Part shown: positions 23,685-31,457 of the stretch, in pieces | Numbering within the stretch: position 1 is the first letter of the stretch | Layout: every line of letters starts with the position of its first letter | Assembly: GCA_017503015.1 (NCBI GenBank) | Contig: JAFVTX010000004.1 | Location: 1 to 49,502, forward strand | Direction: 5' to 3' | From: Fibrobacter sp. | Lineage (GTDB): Bacteria; Fibrobacterota; Fibrobacteria; Fibrobacterales; Fibrobacteraceae | Length of the DNA: 49,502 nt | Made by a program: the position numbers and the translations under genes | Notes under the pieces: model-generated | Database searches by the model: none | What the model was told of the DNA's origin: nothing | Seen by the model: the letters and a program-made list of their open reading frames with translations, nothing else

Positions 23685-25183
23685 TGTCTGAACATTTGAC
23701 TCGTGAACAGTTGGACGCCGCCGCCAAGGTGGAACTTGAAAAGATTAACGCCCTCCCGAAGCCGCTCAAGCCCAAGGACAAGACTGCCATTCCTGCACAG
23801 CCGATGCCGCAGCTCGAACCCAGCTACCGTGCCCGCGTGATGGAAGAAGTGGCCCAGGGTTACACCGAAGCTCAGGCTATCGTGGAAGCTAACCGCTGCC
23901 TCGCTTGTAAGAACCAGCCTTGCGTCGAAAGCTGCCCGGTGCACATCGACATTCCGGCCTTCATCGCGAAGATTGCCGAAGGTGACTTCAAGGCCGCTAT
24001 CGCCAAGATTAAGGAAACCAGCTTGCTCCCGGCAATCTGCGGCCGTGTTTGCCCGCAGGAACGCCAGTGCCAGATGAACTGCACTATGGGCAAGATGCAC
24101 AAGGACGTGAACCAGGCTGTGGCTATCGGCCGCCTGGAACGCTTTGCTGCCGACTACGAACGCAACAACGGTGGCGCCTCTGTGCCGGCCGTGAAGCCCG
24201 CTACCGGCAAGAAGGTTGCCGTGATCGGTTCCGGTCCTGCCGGCCTGGTGGTTGCCGCCGACGTGCGCCGCGAAGGCCACGACGTGACCATCTTCGAAGC
24301 CTTCCACAAGCTGGGTGGTGTGGTCCGCTACGGTATTCCTGAATTCCGTCTGCCCAAGAAGATCGTGGACAACGAAATCGAATCTCTCGCTGCCATGGGC
24401 GTGAAGTTCGAGACCAACTTTGTGATTGGCCGTACCCGCAAGCTCAAGGACCTGATTGAAAAGGATGGCTTTGACGCCGTGTTCGTCGGTACTGGTGCCG
24501 GTCTTCCGCTGTTCATGAACATCGAAGGTGAAAACCTGGTGGGTGTGTTCGCCGCTAACGAATACCTGACCCGCGCAAACCTGATGCGCGCCTACGACAA
24601 GGAACATGCCGATACTCCAATGTGGCCCGGTAAGAACGTGGTCGTTCTCGGTGGTGGTAACGTTGCCATGGACGCTGCCCGTATGGCTCTCCGCTTGGGT
24701 GCCGAAAAGGTTCGCATTGTTTACCGCCGCAGCATGAACGAACTCCCCGCCCGTAAGGAAGAGGTTCTCCATGCCCAGGAAGAGGGTGTTGAATTCTGCG
24801 TTCTGCAGAACCCGGCCAAGATCCTTGGCGACGAAGCCGGCCACGTGCGCGGCATGCTCGTCGACAAGTACGAGCTGGGTGAACCCGACGAAAAGGGCCG
24901 TCCGCGTCCGGTCAAGATCGAAGGCGCAAGCTTCGAAATCGAATGCGACACCGTGCTCGTTGCTATCGGTAACGGGAGCAACCCGCTCATCAGCAACACC
25001 ACGCCGGAACTCTCTGTCGACAAGAAGGGTCACATCCTTCTCGAAGATGCTGCCGCCAACAAGACCTTCATGGAGAAGGTTTATGCAGGTGGTGACATCG
25101 TGCTGGGTGCTGCAACCGTGATTCTCGCTATGGGCGAAGGTCGCAGAGCAGCTGCGGGAATTAACGAATTCCTGAAGAAGTAG
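23684..25183 (+). CDS. nfnB: NfnB-type NADPH-binding subunit (glutamate synthase small-subunit family)
   Basis: This 499-aa flavoprotein has two N-terminal [4Fe-4S] sites (C72/C75/C80/C84 and C119/C123/C129/C133). An FAD-binding GSGPAGLVVAADVR (about 182-195) is followed by LGGVVRYGIPEFRLPK, and a NADPH-binding GGGNVAMDAARMALRLGA lies near 325. It is often annotated gltA. The pairing with an NfnA subunit and the absence of a large glutamate synthase gene favour NfnB. The complex would link NADH/ferredoxin oxidation to NADPH supply in a fermenter. The ATG overlaps the nfnA stop (TAATG). Confidence 0.88.
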   Translation: MSEHLTREQLDAAAKVELEKINALPKPLKPKDKTAIPAQPMPQLEPSYRARVMEEVAQGYTEAQAIVEANRCLACKNQPCVESCPVHIDIPAFIAKIAEGDFKAAIAKIKETSLLPAICGRVCPQERQCQMNCTMGKMHKDVNQAVAIGRLERFAADYERNNGGASVPAVKPATGKKVAVIGSGPAGLVVAADVRREGHDVTIFEAFHKLGGVVRYGIPEFRLPKKIVDNEIESLAAMGVKFETNFVIGRTRKLKDLIEKDGFDAVFVGTGAGLPLFMNIEGENLVGVFAANEYLTRANLMRAYDKEHADTPMWPGKNVVVLGGGNVAMDAARMALRLGAEKVRIVYRRSMNELPARKEEVLHAQEEGVEFCVLQNPAKILGDEAGHVRGMLVDKYELGEPDEKGRPRPVKIEGASFEIECDTVLVAIGNGSNPLISNTTPELSVDKKGHILLEDAAANKTFMEKVYAGGDIVLGAATVILAMGEGRRAAAGINEFLKK

Positions 25184-25190
25184 TGGAATG

Positions 25191-25213
25191 TCATCCCCGC
25201 GAAGGCGGGGATC
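25191..25213. repeat. REP-like palindrome
   Basis: A perfect 8-bp inverted repeat, ATCCCCGC/GCGGGGAT, with loop GAAG sits 8 bases after nfnB. It resembles the dispersed GTCATCCCCGCGAA-type palindromes found in many genomes. It has no T run and so is not a terminator by itself. The 316-base gap 25184-25499 otherwise holds only the two terminators listed next and AT-rich DNA. A 60-codon frame there looks spurious. Confidence 0.65.
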
Positions 25214-25246
25214 CCCTTTCGTTTCTTCTTCAAATCTTGGATTTGA

Positions 25247-25274
25247 AAAAAGATGGTCGTTCGGCCATCTTTTT
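25247..25274. terminator. Bidirectional-looking terminator after nfnAB
   Basis: A 12-bp stem (AAAAAGATGGTC with GGCCATCTTTTT) has loop GTTC. A residues on one side and T residues on the other would allow use from both strands. A small perfect hairpin, CAAATC/GATTTG (25231-25245), precedes it. Confidence 0.85.
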
Positions 25275-25378
25275 GATTTTAGCTTCGGGGCCTGCCGTCT
25301 TGCTCTGCTCGCTTCTAGCTTCGGCTGGATTTGATAGTTTAATTCGCATCTTTTTCAAAACCTGATGTATTATAAGGG

Positions 25379-25404
25379 GATGGCTTTTGTGCCATCTTCT
25401 TTTT
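25379..25404 (+). terminator. Second terminator in the nfnB-lipoprotein gap
   Basis: GATGGC/GCCATC with loop TTTTGT is followed by TTCTTTTTTT. No gene lies between this and the first terminator, although both share the GATGG/CCATC stem core. It may be a duplicated terminator or the 3' end of a short RNA from 25275-25378. A possible -10 (TATTAT, about 25369) is too close to the stem to serve such an RNA. Confidence 0.7.
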
Positions 25405-25499
25405 TTGCAAAGAGTCTATGAAACATCAAAAATTTTAAATTCATCTAGAATCCAGAATTTGGAAAGACGTTCTAATGCCTGGCTTACATTTTCTACTTT

Positions 25500-25871
25500 A
25501 TGTCCATGAGATTTCTTGTTAGCTTGTTACTTGTTGTGGTGATTTTCGCCGGCTGTTCCGAACGGACGGACCGCATTGAAAAGAAGCTGGAAGCCTACCT
25601 TCAGGAAGACCTGAAGTTTATGGTGGCGGAGACCATAAAGGCCGGCAGTAGGGACGCCTTGTTGGACACGCCTTATTACCGGGTCAAGGACTTTAGGTTG
25701 TTTTCTGGGGCGGAGGCCGAGATTTACTCTGCCTACGCCGAAGTGGATTATTTTATCTACAAGGACATGGCGCTTCACGAGAAGCGGAAATACCGCTACG
25801 ATGTGAGCGCCCGCCATTGGGACCGGTACTACAAGGTCCTGTTCTTCGGGGCAGATTCGTTGAAGAATTAA
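25500..25871 (+). CDS. Small lipoprotein of unknown function
   Basis: This 123-aa protein has a signal peptide and lipobox IFAGC (C19). A second in-frame ATG at 25506 would give C17 and is equally possible. After a charged helix (TDRIEKKLEAYLQEDLKFMV) the chain looks like a small alpha/beta fold with tyrosine-rich strands (YSAYAEVDYFIY, RKYRYDVSARHWDRYYKV). No family is recognised. It lies upstream of mreB but is separated by two heptad repeat arrays, so co-transcription is uncertain. Confidence 0.75.
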   Translation: MSMRFLVSLLLVVVIFAGCSERTDRIEKKLEAYLQEDLKFMVAETIKAGSRDALLDTPYYRVKDFRLFSGAEAEIYSAYAEVDYFIYKDMALHEKRKYRYDVSARHWDRYYKVLFFGADSLKN

Positions 25872-25874
25872 GTT

Positions 25875-25916
25875 TTGCGCCTCGGATCTGGCACCTTGAG
25901 CCTCGAGCCTCAAAGC
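25875..25916. repeat. Heptanucleotide repeat array C
   Basis: Six tandem 7-mers fill 42 bases right after the lipoprotein stop: TTGCGCC, TCGGATC, TGGCACC, TTGAGCC, TCGAGCC and TCAAAGC. The consensus is approximately TYGAGCC. It is degenerate but in exact 7-bp register. Confidence 0.65.
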
Positions 25917-25922
25917 GAAGTG

Positions 25923-25964
25923 ACCCCTAGCCCCTAGATCCTAGTCCCTAACAACTAATTACTA
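25923..25964. repeat. Heptanucleotide repeat array D
   Basis: Six tandem 7-mers fill 42 bases: ACCCCTA, GCCCCTA, GATCCTA, GTCCCTA, ACAACTA and ATTACTA. The consensus is approximately GNCCCTA, decaying toward mreB. The last unit overlaps a TATATT box (25963-25968) that could be the mreB -10 element, so the array may form part of the mreB promoter. Confidence 0.75.
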
Positions 25965-26001
25965 TATTAATCAACAAAATCTTCACACAGAGGGAAACAT
26001 T

Positions 26002-27024
26002 TTGTTTGGATTATTTTCTTGCGATATCGGTATAGACCTCGGAACCGCCAATACCCTGGTTCACGTTGCAGGTCAAGGAATTGTAATTAACGAACCCACC
26101 GTGATTGCTGTAGATAGCAAGAACAACAGGGTTTCGGCCATCGGCTTCGAAGCCAAGAAAATGCTCGGCCGTACTCCTGGTGAAACCCGTGCCGTGCGCC
26201 CTATGCGCGATGGCGTGATTGCGGATTTTGAACTGGTGGAAACCCTTTTGCAGACATTCATCAAGCGGGTGCAGAAATACCCCCTGTGGATGGTGAAACC
26301 TCGTGTGGTGGTCGGTGTGCCCAGTGGCATTACCGAAGTGGAAAAACGTGCCGTGATTGACGCCGCCAAGCAGGCTGGCGCCAAGGAAGTCCACCTGGTG
26401 CACGAACCCATGGCTGCTGCTGTGGGTATGGGAATCCCTGTGGAAGACCCTGTTGGTAACATGATTGTGGATATTGGCGGTGGCACTTCTGACATTGCCG
26501 TGATTGCTTTGAACGGAACGGTCTGCAACGCTTCTGTGCGCGTTGGCGGTGACGAAATGGACGAAGCCATCGTGGGCTACCTGCGTAGGATGTACAACTT
26601 GCATGTGGGCGAAAGTACTGCTGAACAGATCAAGATACAGATTGGTTCAGCAAGCCCTCTGGAAGAAGAACTGACTATGGAAGTTCGCGGTCACGACTTT
26701 ATTGCGGGTATGCCCCGTACCATGACCATCAACAGCACGGAAATTCGTGAAGCCTTGAACGAACCTGTGACCGCCATTATCGAAGCGGTGAAACAGGCCT
26801 TGAGCATGACGCCTGCAGAACTTTCTGCTGACATTTATGACAAGGGCATTATCATGACTGGCGGTGGCTCCCAGCTTCGCGGCTTTGATGAACGTATCCG
26901 CAAGGAGACGGGCCTTTCTGTAAACGTTATCGACGAAGCTCTGGTGTGCGTCTGCAAGGGTGCCGCCCGCATTCTCGAAGATTTGGACAAGTATCGTCCC
27001 GTATTGATTGCCTCGTCGAACTAG
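26002..27024 (+). CDS. mreB: Rod shape-determining protein MreB
   Basis: This 340-aa bacterial actin moves along the membrane and guides elongasome cell-wall synthesis. Phosphate-1 motif GIDLGTANTLVHVAG is at 10-24, phosphate-2 is DIGGGTSDIAVIAL, and the adenosine motif is MTGGGSQLRGF. The N-terminal MFGLFSCD fits the membrane-binding end. The start is an unusual TTG at 26002, supported by AGAGGGA (about 25989-25995) and by the family N-terminus. No in-frame ATG fits. It heads mreBCD-mrdA-rodA. Confidence 0.97.
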   Translation: MFGLFSCDIGIDLGTANTLVHVAGQGIVINEPTVIAVDSKNNRVSAIGFEAKKMLGRTPGETRAVRPMRDGVIADFELVETLLQTFIKRVQKYPLWMVKPRVVVGVPSGITEVEKRAVIDAAKQAGAKEVHLVHEPMAAAVGMGIPVEDPVGNMIVDIGGGTSDIAVIALNGTVCNASVRVGGDEMDEAIVGYLRRMYNLHVGESTAEQIKIQIGSASPLEEELTMEVRGHDFIAGMPRTMTINSTEIREALNEPVTAIIEAVKQALSMTPAELSADIYDKGIIMTGGGSQLRGFDERIRKETGLSVNVIDEALVCVCKGAARILEDLDKYRPVLIASSN

Positions 27025-27045
27025 CCCAACTGAAAACGGTCCTCG

Positions 27046-27873
27046 ATGCTTAGAGCGTTCCGCTTTATTGTCGGTTTGTTTTCGCAGAAGCATGGCATAG
27101 TCGCCTTTGCATTCTTTCTACTGCTAGGAATCTTGATGCGTCAGGCCCCGGAGGCCACGCAGAAGAGCGTCATATCGGCGGCTCTCGCTTCCGTGTTTTA
27201 TCCGGCGCAGATGGTAATTTCGTCGGTAGATGAATTCCGTTCAGTGGCTCATGAAAATGAGATGCTGAAAGAGGAAAACGCAAGGCTCCGGCAAGAGACG
27301 TACTATGCCAGCGAAGCCCTGCAAGAACTTGCCCGACTGCATACGCTGGTGCGCTTTGACGACAAGTGGGACTATCCCATTGTGACCGCGCGTGTGGTGG
27401 GCCATAATCCCGGCCGATTCCTAACGACTCTTGTCATCAACCGTGGAACGTCAAGAGGTGTCAAGGAAGATATGCCGGTGTTTTCTATGAACGGCTTGGT
27501 CGGGAAAGTTTCTAAGGCTACTCTCACTCATTCCAGAGTGCAACTTTTGGTGGACCCGAATCTTAAGTTGTCTGTACTGGAACGCAGGACACGGGTGGTG
27601 GGCTTCTTGGAATCTGTAGATGGACGAACCCTTTCGGCTATGATTCCGACACACGCCGGCGTGAAAGTGGGGGATACCCTGATTACTTCTGGCCTTGGCG
27701 GAATTTTCCCGAAAGGAATCCCGGTGGGTACGGTGACCCGGATTCGCCCCTCTGACTTGGAAGTGATGCAGTTGATGGATGTTGTGCCTTTCCAGGAATT
27801 TTCTTCTTTGGAAGAGGTCTTTGTGATGGGCAAGGAACCGGAATGGGTTGTGCAGGAACTTTTAGATGAATAG
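27046..27873 (+). CDS. mreC: Rod shape-determining protein MreC
   Basis: This 275-aa protein has one N-terminal transmembrane helix (about 18-36), a periplasmic coiled coil (about 62-95, SVAHENEMLKEENARLRQET) and the MreC beta-barrel pair (ARVVGHNPGRFLTTLVINRG, MIPTHAGVKVGDTLITSGLGGIFPKGIPVG). It scaffolds PBP2-RodA in the periplasm. It overlaps mreD by 8 bases. Confidence 0.95.
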   Translation: MLRAFRFIVGLFSQKHGIVAFAFFLLLGILMRQAPEATQKSVISAALASVFYPAQMVISSVDEFRSVAHENEMLKEENARLRQETYYASEALQELARLHTLVRFDDKWDYPIVTARVVGHNPGRFLTTLVINRGTSRGVKEDMPVFSMNGLVGKVSKATLTHSRVQLLVDPNLKLSVLERRTRVVGFLESVDGRTLSAMIPTHAGVKVGDTLITSGLGGIFPKGIPVGTVTRIRPSDLEVMQLMDVVPFQEFSSLEEVFVMGKEPEWVVQELLDE

Positions 27874-28357
27874 CTTGAAGTGGATAAAAGTTCTGTTGGT
27901 GTTTATCGTCTGCTTTATCTTGCAGACGACGGTTGCTGAATGGATTCAGCTGTTTGGAGCAAGTCCCGATATTGTCGTTATCATGATCGTGTCCATCGCC
28001 ATCAAGTTCGGGCCTGCGGCAGGGTGCTTCTGGGGATTCTTTGCTGGATTCACCCAGGATGTCTACGGACCTGCGGAATGGCTTGGTGCCAACACCATTT
28101 CCATGACGGTGCTTGGATTCTTGGTGGGCCAGCTTGAAGAAAGGTTCTTGACATTGAACCTGCCCATGAAACTGGGAGTGCTCGGTTTTGGATTCTTTGT
28201 GTGCGACATGGTTTATTTCTTCTTGACGGGGCTCGAAAAGGATGTGGTTACCAACCTGTTCTTTTCCAAGACCCTTCCGGAGTGTGCCTACACGCTGTTT
28301 GTTGCGGCCATCTATTTCCACTTGTCTATCGGGAAAAAGAAAAAGGTCCATGTTTAA
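27866..28357 (+). CDS. mreD: Rod shape-determining protein MreD
   Basis: This 163-aa integral membrane protein has about five to six helices. It includes FGASPDIVVIMIVSIAIKFGP and GFTQDVYGPAEWLGANTISM, and the Asp-Val-Tyr/Gly segment is typical of MreD. It partners MreC in the elongasome. The 8-base overlaps with both mreC and mrdA imply translational coupling. Confidence 0.9.
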   Translation: MNSLKWIKVLLVFIVCFILQTTVAEWIQLFGASPDIVVIMIVSIAIKFGPAAGCFWGFFAGFTQDVYGPAEWLGANTISMTVLGFLVGQLEERFLTLNLPMKLGVLGFGFFVCDMVYFFLTGLEKDVVTNLFFSKTLPECAYTLFVAAIYFHLSIGKKKKVHV

Positions 28358-30191
28358 TAAGTCCGATAACGAGAGTGTTCAGAATCGGAACTGGAACGTG
28401 CTGGTCTATATGACCGCCGTATTCGTTCTGTTTGTCATTCTATTGTTTCGGCTTTATTCCTTGCAGCATACACACTATGACGAAAATTTCCAGCGGTCGG
28501 AGAACAACCGCCTGCGCCGAGTGGAACTGGTGGCCGAGCGCGGTTTTATTTACGACAGGAACGGCGAGGTTCTGGTGCGCAACAGGCCCTCTTACCAGAT
28601 AGCCTTGCAGGCGCTGAACCTACCTCGGAAAAAGGCAGACCGGGATTCCATTTTTAATACGTTGCTCCATATTGTGGACAAGGACGGAAAGAGGATGTTC
28701 GATTCCCTTTCGCTGGATACGGCATTCCAACGGACTCGCTGGATAAAGAACAGACCTATCCGCATTCTGGAAGATGCTTCGCCGGAGCAGGTCTCCATTA
28801 TAGAGGAACATTCCGAAAAATTGCCCGGCGTGGTGACCCTTATCGAATCCAGGCGGGCCTATCCTTACGGGACACTTGCTTCCCATGTGCTGGGCTACAC
28901 CAGCGAAATTTCCGAAGAGCAGCTGAAGTTGCCGGAATACGAAAATTATTCCCAGGGAGACCGTATTGGCCAAAAGGGGCTGGAGCAGTTTTATGACCAG
29001 GAGTTCCGCGGAACAAACGGTGTGAAGGTGGTGGAGGTGAACGCCTCCGGTCGTGAAATCAGCCAGGTGAAGGGGGTTGATAGCAAGGCTCCCATACCGG
29101 GACTCCATCTGGTATCGACTATCGACCTGAAATTGCAGAAGGTGGCAGAAGAGGCCATTCCGGATACGGCCCGAGGTGCTTTGGTGGCCATAGATCCCCG
29201 TAATGGCGAAATTCTTGCCATGGTGAGTTCGCCTAGGCTGGACCCGAATATTTTCTCCTTGAAAAAACGTGAACGCAACAAGGGATGGGCTCAGGTGGCC
29301 CTGGATTCCCTGCGGCCATTGACCAACCGCGCCATTTCGGGAACTTACCCGCCGGCGTCTGTGTTTAAGCTGGTAACAGCCGGAGCGGGGCTGGAGTATG
29401 GCGTGCTTTCGGAATTCAAGCATTATCCTAAATCTTGTACGGGCGGTTTCCAGTATGGAGCCCGCTACCAGAAGTGCTGGGGAAGCCATGGAAACCTGAA
29501 TGTGGTGAACGCCATCCGGCTCAGTTGCGACGTGTTCTTTTACCAGGCCGGTCTCGACATTGACATGACCCGCATTAACGAATTCGGCAGGCGTTTCGGC
29601 CTAGGAGAAAAACCCCTGGGCGTAGATATTCCTGGCGAAAAGGCGGGATGGCTTCCGGATTCGGTTTCTTTCAACCAGCGGAACAAGCGCTTGGGCTGGC
29701 GTTGGGCCAGGGGGCTTATCCTGAACTTGTCCATTGGGCAGGGCCAGATTGTGACGCCCTTGCAGCAGGCGGTGCTTGTTGGGTCTCTTGCCACCAACAA
29801 GGGCGTTTACAGGCCGCATTTTATGAAGGAGTTGCGGGATAGCGAAGGAAACGTGGTCCGAAAGTATGAACCCGAAATTGTTCGCTCTGGAAAGATGAAG
29901 GAATCTACCCACCGTATTTTGATGGCTGCCATGGATTCTGTGGTGAACCACCCCGGAGGAACAGGTAAGCGCGGCCGCGTGCCCGATATCCGCGTAGGGG
30001 CTAAGACCGGTTCTGGCGAATGGAAGAAGGGCGAAAAGACCCACGCCTGGTATGCGGCAGTGGCCCCGCTGGACAATCCGGAAATCGCGGTAGCCGTGAT
30101 TATGGAAGCTGCAGGTGGCGGTGGCGCCGTTTCGGGCCCTATTGCCCGTAAGGTGCTGATGGCCTACTTTGGGAAGGAGGACAAGAAATGA
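28350..30191 (+). CDS. mrdA: Penicillin-binding protein 2 (peptidoglycan transpeptidase)
   Basis: This 613-aa class B PBP cross-links peptidoglycan during elongation. It has one N-terminal membrane anchor (about 17-38), a pedestal domain (ERGFIYDRNGEVLVRNRPSY) and a transpeptidase domain. The transpeptidase has active-site SVFK (S337, K340), SCD at 392-394 and KTG at 552-554. ATG 28350 (MFNKSDNESVQ) overlaps the mreD stop. A longer frame from 28242 would lie inside mreD and is rejected. The stop and the rodA start share ATGA. Confidence 0.96.
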   Translation: MFNKSDNESVQNRNWNVLVYMTAVFVLFVILLFRLYSLQHTHYDENFQRSENNRLRRVELVAERGFIYDRNGEVLVRNRPSYQIALQALNLPRKKADRDSIFNTLLHIVDKDGKRMFDSLSLDTAFQRTRWIKNRPIRILEDASPEQVSIIEEHSEKLPGVVTLIESRRAYPYGTLASHVLGYTSEISEEQLKLPEYENYSQGDRIGQKGLEQFYDQEFRGTNGVKVVEVNASGREISQVKGVDSKAPIPGLHLVSTIDLKLQKVAEEAIPDTARGALVAIDPRNGEILAMVSSPRLDPNIFSLKKRERNKGWAQVALDSLRPLTNRAISGTYPPASVFKLVTAGAGLEYGVLSEFKHYPKSCTGGFQYGARYQKCWGSHGNLNVVNAIRLSCDVFFYQAGLDIDMTRINEFGRRFGLGEKPLGVDIPGEKAGWLPDSVSFNQRNKRLGWRWARGLILNLSIGQGQIVTPLQQAVLVGSLATNKGVYRPHFMKELRDSEGNVVRKYEPEIVRSGKMKESTHRILMAAMDSVVNHPGGTGKRGRVPDIRVGAKTGSGEWKKGEKTHAWYAAVAPLDNPEIAVAVIMEAAGGGGAVSGPIARKVLMAYFGKEDKK

Positions 30192-31441
30192 GTTCCGGTC
30201 GTTTTTTGGACAAGTCCCTGAAGGTGGACTGGTTCTTTCTTTTCTTGACCCTTTGCCTGATGGTCTGTGGTGTGTTGCTGGTTTATTCCGCCACCAACAA
30301 CGAGAAGGTGGTCTTTTACGAGACTTTCTGGTTTAGGCAGATTATTTACTTTGTTTGCGGTAGCGCCATTGCGGCGGGCATTGTCTTTTTGCGTCTGGAT
30401 TGGCTCAAGAGGATGGTGGTACCCATGTATGTGGCGGCATTGATTCTGCTTGTCGTGGTGCTGTTTTTTGCCGGTGACGTAGTGAAGGGCGCAGGCCGCT
30501 GGATTGACTTTGGCATATTCAAGCTGCAACCCTCGGAGTTTGCAAAGATCGCCTACCTGCTGACCATATCCTATTGGCTCTCCAGGCATCCGGTGAGCCT
30601 GTTCAAGCTGAAGAGCTTTGTTGTGCCCATGCTTTTGTTCATTGTGCCCTTTGCCCTAGTGTTGAAACAGCCAGACCTGAGTACGGCCCTGGTGTTTATT
30701 GCGGTAACCTACGTGGGGTTCTTTTTTGCGGGACTCACTTTGACGGACATGTTCTTGCTGGCAAGTCCGCTCCTTTCGGTGCTGTTCTCCCATTCCCAGA
30801 CGACTATGTTTCAGGTGCTTTGGGGACTCTTGATTTGCGCGGTGGTGTTCTCCCTGGTGCGTCGCCGCTTGCCCAAGATTTTGACTGTTTTGTTTTTGGT
30901 GGTGAACATCTTTGCGGGTTATGCCAGTTCTATGGCCTGGAACATGTTGCAGCCCCACCAGCAGAAGCGGGTGAATACCTTTTTGGACCCCATGAGCGAT
31001 CCTTTGGGAGATGGCTACCAGGTTTTGCAGTCCCTGACGGCCATCGGTTCCGGAGGCCTTAAGGGCAAGGGTTTTGGGCATGGTACCCAGACCAACCTGG
31101 CCTTCTTGCCCGAAGAACATACGGACTTTATCTTTAGCGTGCTGGGGGAACAGTTCGGCTTTATAGGTTGTGCCGTAATCCTTGTGCTTTATTTCTTGTT
31201 CCTCTGGCGGGCCACCTCTACCTGCAAGCTTTTCTCGGACCCCTTTATCACCTTGATTACCATGGGGGCCTCTACCATATTCCTTTTCCATATTCTCGTG
31301 AACATTGCCATGACCATAGGGCTTATGCCCGTGACGGGGCTTCCCTTGCCGTTCCTTTCTTACGGAGGCTCCTTTGCCCTTACCTGTATGGTTTTGGTCG
31401 GTGCGATTCTTTGCATGAGGTTCCAGGGCCATCGCCAGTAA
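30188..31441 (+). CDS. rodA: Peptidoglycan glycosyltransferase RodA (SEDS)
   Basis: This 417-aa polytopic SEDS protein, with about ten helices, polymerises lipid II with PBP2. Signatures are LQPSEFAKIAYLL, KQPDLSTALVFIAV, GFGHGTQTNLAFLPEEHTDF (with the conserved catalytic-region Asp) and PVTGLPLPFLSYGGS near the end. It overlaps mrdA by 4 bases and closes the elongasome operon. glgE begins 16 bases later. Confidence 0.96.
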   Translation: MSSGRFLDKSLKVDWFFLFLTLCLMVCGVLLVYSATNNEKVVFYETFWFRQIIYFVCGSAIAAGIVFLRLDWLKRMVVPMYVAALILLVVVLFFAGDVVKGAGRWIDFGIFKLQPSEFAKIAYLLTISYWLSRHPVSLFKLKSFVVPMLLFIVPFALVLKQPDLSTALVFIAVTYVGFFFAGLTLTDMFLLASPLLSVLFSHSQTTMFQVLWGLLICAVVFSLVRRRLPKILTVLFLVVNIFAGYASSMAWNMLQPHQQKRVNTFLDPMSDPLGDGYQVLQSLTAIGSGGLKGKGFGHGTQTNLAFLPEEHTDFIFSVLGEQFGFIGCAVILVLYFLFLWRATSTCKLFSDPFITLITMGASTIFLFHILVNIAMTIGLMPVTGLPLPFLSYGGSFALTCMVLVGAILCMRFQGHRQ

Positions 31442-31457
31442 TTATATTTACGGCATT

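Noticed and set aside
23408-25033. A 541-codon minus-strand frame antisense to nfnB and the nfnA end
   Set aside because: It spans two real genes, is His/Val-rich as antisense frames typically are, and has no ribosome-binding site.
25183-25365. A 60-codon frame after nfnB
   Set aside because: It runs through the REP-like palindrome and both arms of a terminator, so it is a chance frame.
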